Positions 15,315 to 19,173 of a stretch of 19,173 bases of DNA are shown piece after piece; positions within the stretch are counted from its first letter, which is position 1, and the number at the start of each line of letters is the position of its first letter. Both the position numbers and the translations under genes were made by a program. The stretch lies in contig CATZYB010000025.1 in assembly GCA_958426095.1 (NCBI GenBank), positions 1 to 19,173 on the forward strand, given 5' to 3'. Source of the stretch: an uncultured Lachnospiraceae bacterium (GTDB lineage: Bacteria > Bacillota > Clostridia > Lachnospirales > Lachnospiraceae). The notes below the pieces were generated by a model that was not told the DNA's origin, ran no database searches, and saw nothing but the letters and a program-made list of their open reading frames with translations.

Positions 15315-15632
15315 TCAGAGAATCACATCTATCGGTAAATCTCCGGAAAAACTTGTCGTTTCCACCTCCGCTTCACGATAAATACCAGCAATCTGCCGAA
15401 GATCCGTAACATTTTCCTGAAATCTAAGAAGCGCTTCTTCAATTTCACTCTGATATTCCTGATACTCTCTCCGATGAGCGTCGTTGGCCTCACCCTCCCA
15501 ATATCCGGTAGAATTATTGACAATTTCTGCAATTCTTTCAAAACGTTTCCGTACATCATTAATTTTTTCTTCCGCTGCGTTTGCGCGAGTCTCCAATACT
15601 TCTGTTGAAACTCTTATTTGTATCTGATCCAT
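15315..15632 (-). CDS. WXG100 family type VII secretion target
   Basis: A 105-residue helical-hairpin protein with W45-E-G47 in the turn (STGYWEGEANDAHRREY) and the export signal Y85-R-E-A-E89 after the second helix. WXG100 proteins are small dimers secreted through EssC without a signal peptide, acting as effectors or as partners of larger substrates. The end FSGDLPIDVIL resembles the SLSSDVIV end of the protein encoded at 16380-16694. The ATG at 15632 has AAGGAG 9 nt upstream. It lies 32 nt from the preceding family member in the same operon. Confidence 0.88.
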   Translation of the reverse strand: MDQIQIRVSTEVLETRANAAEEKINDVRKRFERIAEIVNNSTGYWEGEANDAHRREYQEYQSEIEEALLRFQENVTDLRQIAGIYREAEVETTSFSGDLPIDVIL

Positions 15633-15664
15633 AAATTAAATCTCCTTTCCAAGATGCTGCATAT

Positions 15665-15967
15665 TCAGATACGAATATTATCCACTAACTGACGAATCGT
15701 TCCGGAACACCGTCCATATTCTCTACTGGCATAATCTATATGTTCAAGATAGTTCATAATCTTCACCTGTATTTCCTGCATATTCTCAATATCTGCTGCA
15801 ACCTGGTTCTGAAACGCCTGCCACGCCGGGCCCTCCCAGGTTGTGCCAAGTGACTGCATTTCCTGATAAAGTTCCATTACAGAATTTTTAATGCCTTCTG
15901 CTTCGTTCTGAATTGCACTTTTGTCCTGCTCTATCCGTTCCACAGAGACACGAATATAATCCGCCAT
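15665..15967 (-). CDS. WXG100 family type VII secretion target
   Basis: 100 residues with W44-E-G46 in SLGTTWEGPAWQAFQNQV, the classic WXG turn followed by an amphipathic helix. The C-terminal part holds Y79-A-S-R-E83, which fits YxxxD/E, although it is earlier and followed by another Tyr (YGRCSG) and the ending VDNIRI. A single cysteine (Cys87) is unusual for the family. The ATG at 15967 is preceded by a GGGGTGAGG-type site. It follows the WXG-less helical gene by 16 nt. Confidence 0.88.
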   Translation of the reverse strand: MADYIRVSVERIEQDKSAIQNEAEGIKNSVMELYQEMQSLGTTWEGPAWQAFQNQVAADIENMQEIQVKIMNYLEHIDYASREYGRCSGTIRQLVDNIRI

Positions 15968-15983
15968 AACCTCACCCCTTTCA

Positions 15984-16352
15984 CTATCTCTTTATGATAA
16001 ATTTAAATAAACTTTTGTTGCTATCCAAATGCTTCATTGAACTTCTCGCAAATACGGTTCTCGGATATGCAACAATTTCCATATTATAGGAATCACAAAT
16101 TCTCTGTTCCGTTTTTAAACATATTTCCGATACTTCCTCCAGACAATCTGCCATACTCTGCAGCGAAAATATTTCTTTTTCTAATTCCCGCCTTCCTTCT
16201 TTAAGATATAAAAGGGTCTGTTCTGTAAAAGACATATATTTAATTTTCTGTTCGGTCTCTATCAATTCTTCCTGAATATTTCTCAATATTGAAATCTGTT
16301 CAAGCAGCCCTTCTCTGGCTGCTTGAACATGTTTAAAATAAATGGCTTTCAC
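15984..16352 (-). CDS. Small helical protein of unknown function in the WXG100 block
   Basis: 122 residues, not recognised. It starts with GTG at 16352, which has AAGGAG 8 nt upstream. Residues 1-90 look like long amphipathic, possibly coiled-coil helices (LLEQISILRNIQEELIETEQKIK, then GRRELEKEIFSLQSMADCLEEV). There is no W-x-G turn and no YxxxD/E tail. The last 30 residues are basic and different (AYPRTVFARSSMKHLDSNKSLFKFIIKR). By position and shape it could be a helical partner or chaperone of the secretion substrates, similar in concept to LXG-associated helical proteins. That is inference; no homology could be checked. Confidence 0.7.
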   Translation of the reverse strand: MKAIYFKHVQAAREGLLEQISILRNIQEELIETEQKIKYMSFTEQTLLYLKEGRRELEKEIFSLQSMADCLEEVSEICLKTEQRICDSYNMEIVAYPRTVFARSSMKHLDSNKSLFKFIIKR

Positions 16353-16379
16353 AAAACCAGCTCCTTAACTTTCATCAAA

Positions 16380-16694
16380 TCATACAATGACATCTGAAGA
16401 GAGACTGTTCGCTTCGTCGGCGCTGGCCGCATCGGCCTCTGAATAAATCCTTGCCATTTCTTCCAGGTCTGTACTATGTTCCTGGATCATGCGAACCATC
16501 TTCTGAATATCGTCTTCCAGGCCTTTAAATTTAGTGATATAAGCGTTTGCCGCATCGCCTTCCCATGCAGATGCCAAACCGGTAATAGTACTCATCATTT
16601 CATTTGTAAGATTGCTGACCGTTGCTCCCTGATTACTTAATTCGGATGCTGTACTTGTTAATAACTGAGGGGATACTTTAATAATTCCTTCCAT
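16380..16694 (-). CDS. WXG100 family type VII secretion target
   Basis: A 104-residue WXG100 protein, probably the most canonical here. W44-E-G46 lies in GLASAWEGDAANAYITKF and the export signal Y84-S-E-A-D88 in ARIYSEADAAS. The short tail after the signal ends SLSSDVIV. It should form a four-helix homo- or heterodimer. The ATG at 16694 has AAAGGAGAAAG upstream. It is the second WXG100 gene, 32 nt after the first. Confidence 0.92.
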   Translation of the reverse strand: MEGIIKVSPQLLTSTASELSNQGATVSNLTNEMMSTITGLASAWEGDAANAYITKFKGLEDDIQKMVRMIQEHSTDLEEMARIYSEADAASADEANSLSSDVIV

Positions 16695-16726
16695 AATTCT
16701 TTCTCCTTTTCAAAAATCACTCTTTA

Positions 16727-17029
16727 CTATCTGTATGTTCTTTCATTAGCAATTTCAATGTTGGCCGCCTCTGCCTGGGCATATCTCGCAGCAATGGATT
16801 CCAGTCTCGCAGCATAAGCTTCAACTGCATTGTAAAAATTATCCATCTGCACTTTGTCACTGGCAAATGCATTGTGGAAAGTTTCTCTGGCCTGTCCTTC
16901 CCACATACCATTTAAGCTTGCCTCTGTTGCCTCAAGATTTCCAACCTGACTTTTGAACTGACTATTCAATTGTCTTAAAGAATCAACCTTTGTTTTTAAC
17001 TCTGTAACCGATACTCTGAAATCTGACAT
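16727..17029 (-). CDS. WXG100 family type VII secretion target (first of the block)
   Basis: 100 residues with W43-E-G45 in LNGMWEGQARETFHNAF and the export signal Y83-A-Q-A-E87, followed by a short tail ANIEIANERTYR. EsxA-like in size and motif positions. The ATG at 17029 has CGGAGG 7-8 nt upstream. It is the first gene after the 122-nt gap that contains an extended -10 promoter and direct repeats, so it probably starts a transcription unit that runs to the FHA gene. Confidence 0.92.
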   Translation of the reverse strand: MSDFRVSVTELKTKVDSLRQLNSQFKSQVGNLEATEASLNGMWEGQARETFHNAFASDKVQMDNFYNAVEAYAARLESIAARYAQAEAANIEIANERTYR

Positions 17030-17079
17030 TATCTGTTCCTCCGTTTCTTTTTACTTAATTGTTTTCTTTTGATGAGTCT

Positions 17080-17088
17080 ATCATAACA
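17080..17088 (-). promoter_or_regulatory. Extended -10 promoter before the WXG100 block
   Basis: On the minus strand TGTTATGAT gives TG-n-TATGAT, an extended -10 element about 50 nt from the ATG at 17029. At the -35 position there is no good TTGACA match (the sequence there is A-rich, ACCAAA/AAACCA), which fits an activator-dependent promoter. Confidence 0.5.
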
Positions 17089-17116
17089 GATATTCCATAT
17101 TTTGGTTTCCTTTCGG

Positions 17117-17146
17117 ATAAACAGCATATTTCCTGCGACCAACGAC
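17117..17146 (-). promoter_or_regulatory. Candidate LytTR-type direct repeats
   Basis: On the minus strand GTCGTTGGT (17146-17138) and GCTGTTTAT (17125-17117) are separated by 12 nt, so they recur every 21 bp. Each matches seven of nine positions of the LytTR consensus [TA][AC][CA]GTTN[AG][TG]. The second ends about 31 nt upstream of the extended -10. The operon itself encodes a LytTR regulator. The matches are imperfect and could be chance. Confidence 0.35.
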
Positions 17147-17151
17147 CATCT

Positions 17152-17403
17152 TTATGCCAATATGAGTACGCTTCCCGTTTTAAGTCCATTCTTTAATGCC
17201 GAATAATTCAGATTTAAACGCCTTTTCGTTTGTGCTTCCCACATTAAAAGCCGCTCCGTGTCTCCTTCCAAAGTATATTGCTCTTTCTGACAGATGATTT
17301 CTGCAATCTCCTCTTTAATCTCGTACAATGGGACGTTCTCATCAATTTGAAAATCATATTCTTTTCCCATCAGCGGTACCTTAATCTCCACGATAATCAT
17401 CAT
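17152..17403 (-). CDS. esaB: YukD/EsaB-like ubiquitin-fold protein of type VII secretion
   Basis: An 83-residue protein starting MMIIVEIKVPLMGKEYDFQID, then VPLYEIKEEIAEII, and ending in LKNGLKTGSVLILA. This is the beta-grasp pattern of YukD/EsaB, a small ubiquitin-like protein without the C-terminal di-Gly. In S. aureus EsaB is cytosolic and needed for or regulating T7SS activity. The chosen ATG at 17403 has AAGGAG 7 nt upstream; a longer frame to 17427 lies within the preceding gene and adds MRYGRSRW. The start overlaps the preceding gene by 23 nt, so the two are probably coupled. The identification rests on size, fold pattern and position next to essC and WXG100 genes. Confidence 0.8.
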   Translation of the reverse strand: MMIIVEIKVPLMGKEYDFQIDENVPLYEIKEEIAEIICQKEQYTLEGDTERLLMWEAQTKRRLNLNYSALKNGLKTGSVLILA

Positions 17404-17833
17404 CCATCTGCTCCTTCCATATCTCATATGTTTCTTCTGAAAACAACTGAAGTTTCACGGCTTCTTTCTTTTTCCAATACCGTTCGCTGACGACAACTTT
17501 ATCTTCGGCCCTATAACAATAAAATTCCGGCCCTGTTTTTATTCCTGTCCATTTTTCGTTCGGACGGTAAATCCATGTCTGTTCGGGATATCCGACAGTC
17601 CAGAGGATTTCCTGTATATCATCACGCAGCAAGAATCCCTCGTCTTCAGCAGCGGAAATAATTCCCTGTTCTGACATATGATACAGCGCACGAACGACTT
17701 CTTCATCCGTACAGGATTTATCTTCCATATAAACTCCTTCGATACTGCGTATGCCCATTCCATAAAGAAGAATACGAAACTCATCGAAAGACAGAATCAC
17801 TCCTGTCTCTAAAACTTCTGACACGTCATACAT
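17381..17833 (-). CDS. Unrecognised 150-residue protein of the type VII cluster
   Basis: Not recognised with confidence. From the ATG at 17833 it reads MYDVSEVLETGVILSFDEFRILLYGMG, then a helical part with TDEEVVRALYHMSEQGIISAAEDEGFLLRDDIQEIL, and a beta-rich second half with several aromatics (YPEQTWIYRP, EFYCYRAEDKVVVSERYWKKKEAV). The order 'leader helix, LxxxEFxxLLxxMG, helix pair ending in a residue-rich turn' recalls EspG-type T7SS chaperones, but it is only about half their length. No signal peptide or membrane segment, so probably cytosolic. The ATG overlaps the stop of the LytTR gene by 8 nt, with GAGGGGGA next to it; a longer frame to 17893 lies within that gene. Confidence 0.65.
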   Translation of the reverse strand: MYDVSEVLETGVILSFDEFRILLYGMGIRSIEGVYMEDKSCTDEEVVRALYHMSEQGIISAAEDEGFLLRDDIQEILWTVGYPEQTWIYRPNEKWTGIKTGPEFYCYRAEDKVVVSERYWKKKEAVKLQLFSEETYEIWKEQMDDDYRGD

Positions 17834-18554
17834 TCCCCCTCGCCATAAATTCTTTAATTTCAGGCTTATAAGTTCTCGACAAAGGGATTTCAAAATCTCC
17901 TTTTAAGACCAATCGATTCTGAGATAAAAAAATCTTTTCTATCTTATTACGATTGACCAGAAAACTTCGATGACAACGAATAAAATCCGCGGAAAGCCGT
18001 TCTTCCAATTGATCCAACGTATCATAAAATCCATATTCCGCCGAATCTGTATTCAAAAAGACCCTTTTCTCTCTGGACTCAAAAAAATAAATGTTCTCAT
18101 AATCAATCAAATCTCGACCGCCTTTATTTTCCAAAACAAATACCTTTTTTTCATTCGGTTTGTAAAATCTCTGGATATAAACCCCCAGCGCCTCTGAAAG
18201 AACCGTCTCAATCTGTTCCTGTGTCAGCGGTTTTAACATCAAAGATTCCGCCCCAATCGAAGGACGCATATAAGTCATCGGCGAAATTCTCGGACTGGCA
18301 ATCAAAATGATATAAGCTGAAGGCGTATTTTGACGTAATTTCACCGTTAATTCTAAAGCTCCGGGCATCGTAATATCCACACAGACAATGTCTGTGCGGA
18401 TTTTGTCATTAACAACCTTCATCAATTCGGAAATCGTAGCACATTCGACCATCCGCCAGGATTCTTCCGTCCATCTTCCTGCCAAATCTTTGGAATATCG
18501 AATAATATAATGACGCTCATTTTTCGATTCATCCGAAATCAGCATTACAATCAT
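17826..18554 (-). CDS. LytTR-family response regulator embedded in the type VII operon
   Basis: A 242-residue transcription regulator. The receiver domain (1-122) has acidic residues Asp8-Glu9, phosphoacceptor Asp60 in IVCVDITMPG, and Lys108 in LMLKPLTQEQ, so it looks phosphorylatable. The LytTR DNA-binding domain (about 138-238) shows IDYENIYFFESREKRVFL, the hallmark FIRCHRSFLVNRNKIEKI and IPLSRTYK. LytTR regulators (AgrA, LytR, ComE) bind paired direct repeats and often control secretion, virulence or competence. The ATG lies 2 nt after the essC stop; no strong ribosome site is seen, so it is likely coupled to essC. No histidine kinase gene is visible in the window. Confidence 0.9.
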   Translation of the reverse strand: MIVMLISDESKNERHYIIRYSKDLAGRWTEESWRMVECATISELMKVVNDKIRTDIVCVDITMPGALELTVKLRQNTPSAYIILIASPRISPMTYMRPSIGAESLMLKPLTQEQIETVLSEALGVYIQRFYKPNEKKVFVLENKGGRDLIDYENIYFFESREKRVFLNTDSAEYGFYDTLDQLEERLSADFIRCHRSFLVNRNKIEKIFLSQNRLVLKGDFEIPLSRTYKPEIKEFMARGNV

Positions 18555-18556
18555 AT

Positions 18557-19173
18557 CTATTTCTTAGCTATTGGAATAACCACTTCTATTCCAATGCTTT
18601 CCTCCTCATCCTTTGGTACATAGCCCATGCCCTTTTTCATCGTCTTTGACTGCTGTGCGTATGCCACGTTCTGAAAATTAAATATCTTTTGGCCTGTAAG
18701 ATTTCCGCCTAAATGGATACCTTTTTTATAAGAAATAAGCATATTGTATCCTTTATAGGCCGTAAGAAAACTCTCGTCCTCCACTTTCAAACATCCCACA
18801 AAATAAATATTATGCAGGCTGCCCCGCTCCAAAATATTTTCAAGGAAACCGGACATATTTCCCACGCCAGCCTCCGGTTTATAAGCCATCTTGAAAAATT
18901 CTCCGATATCCGCCATGAAAATAAATATTGGCTGTTCTTCCTTCATTTGTTCAAAAATATCCGTCTCATCCAGGCCGGCCTCCAGAAGTTCACGTTTCTT
19001 TTTATTTCTTCGTGCAAATTCAGGCAAAAGCCTTTTCAGATATTCAAACAATTCTTTAGAATTGGATACATACTCCGCACCGCAGTCTTCGGTTAGTTTT
19101 TTGAGTTCTATTGGCATTGTTTCAACAACGCATATCTGACTTTGTTTTTCCCGTGCCGCATGATTAAGCATTT
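18557..19173 (-). CDS. essC: Type VII secretion ATPase EssC, C-terminal end (5' part outside window)
   Basis: The frame is open to the right edge, so only the last 205 or so residues are present. EssC is the FtsK/SpoIIIE-type membrane ATPase that drives export in T7SSb; it is about 1,400-1,500 residues with N-terminal FHA domains, two membrane segments and three P-loop domains. The visible part fits the third ATPase domain: a Walker-B-like strand PIFIFMADIGEFFK, then GSLHNIYFVGCL, YKGYNMLISYKKGIHLGGN, and the closing KGMGYVPKDEEESIGIEVVIPIAKK. The P-loop of this domain would lie outside. Assignment rests on this pattern together with the adjacent esaB and WXG100 genes. The stop at 18557 is followed 2 nt later by the LytTR gene. 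Confidence 0.8.
   Translation of the reverse strand, partial: MLNHAAREKQSQICVVETMPIELKKLTEDCGAEYVSNSKELFEYLKRLLPEFARRNKKKRELLEAGLDETDIFEQMKEEQPIFIFMADIGEFFKMAYKPEAGVGNMSGFLENILERGSLHNIYFVGCLKVEDESFLTAYKGYNMLISYKKGIHLGGNLTGQKIFNFQNVAYAQQSKTMKKGMGYVPKDEEESIGIEVVIPIAKK

Overview
The window looks like a chromosomal segment of a low-to-moderate GC Gram-positive anaerobe of the Clostridia, most probably Lachnospiraceae. The gene order rimP-nusA-ylxR-ylxQ-infB-rbfA-nrnA-truB-ribF, the strong AGGAGG-type ribosome binding sites, the TTGACA/TATAAT promoters and the type VII secretion genes of the Firmicutes (T7SSb) kind all point there. The species cannot be named from the sequence alone. No rRNA, tRNA, CRISPR array or insertion sequence was seen, and no stretch longer than 300 bases lacks a gene.

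Left part (1-4420). The plus strand enters with the 3' end of kdpD (sensor kinase) and a complete kdpE (response regulator), which overlap by 8 nt and end at a hairpin terminator. Convergent to them is an AraC-family regulator broken by a single in-frame TAG codon (pseudogene, or a gene needing read-through). Next on the minus strand come a small CopZ-like metal-binding protein with its own near-perfect promoter and terminator, and an Rpn-family PD-(D/E)XK nuclease/transposase-like gene with a charged 12-residue repeat.

Middle (4430-12832, minus strand). This is one compact housekeeping operon for translation, transcription and RNA metabolism. It runs from a TTGCAT-17-TATAGT promoter and a leader of about 114 nt through rimP, nusA, ylxR, the L7Ae-like ylxQ, infB, rbfA, nrnA and truB to ribF, and closes with a strong hairpin terminator. 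IF-2 carries eight tandem copies of a 17-residue Asn/Gly/Arg-rich unit (a 51-bp minisatellite) in its N-terminal region.

Right part (12889-19173). A divergent plus-strand gene encodes a 490-540 residue protein with an N-terminal XRE-type helix-turn-helix and an unrecognised body. An 11-C homopolymer near its 3' end decides where it stops. Convergent to it is a T7SSb gene cluster on the minus strand: the C-terminal end of EssC (cut by the window edge), a LytTR response regulator, an unrecognised 150-residue protein, a YukD/EsaB ubiquitin-like protein, four canonical WXG100 proteins plus one divergent one, a WXG-less helical protein, and a stand-alone FHA protein. An extended -10 promoter between esaB and the first WXG100 gene is preceded by two imperfect direct repeats spaced 21 bp start-to-start, the geometry of LytTR-type operators. 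This suggests that the embedded regulator controls the WXG100 block. That link is inference, but it is the most interesting testable idea in the window. EssA, EssB, EsaA, LXG toxins and a cognate histidine kinase are not visible and may lie beyond the right edge.
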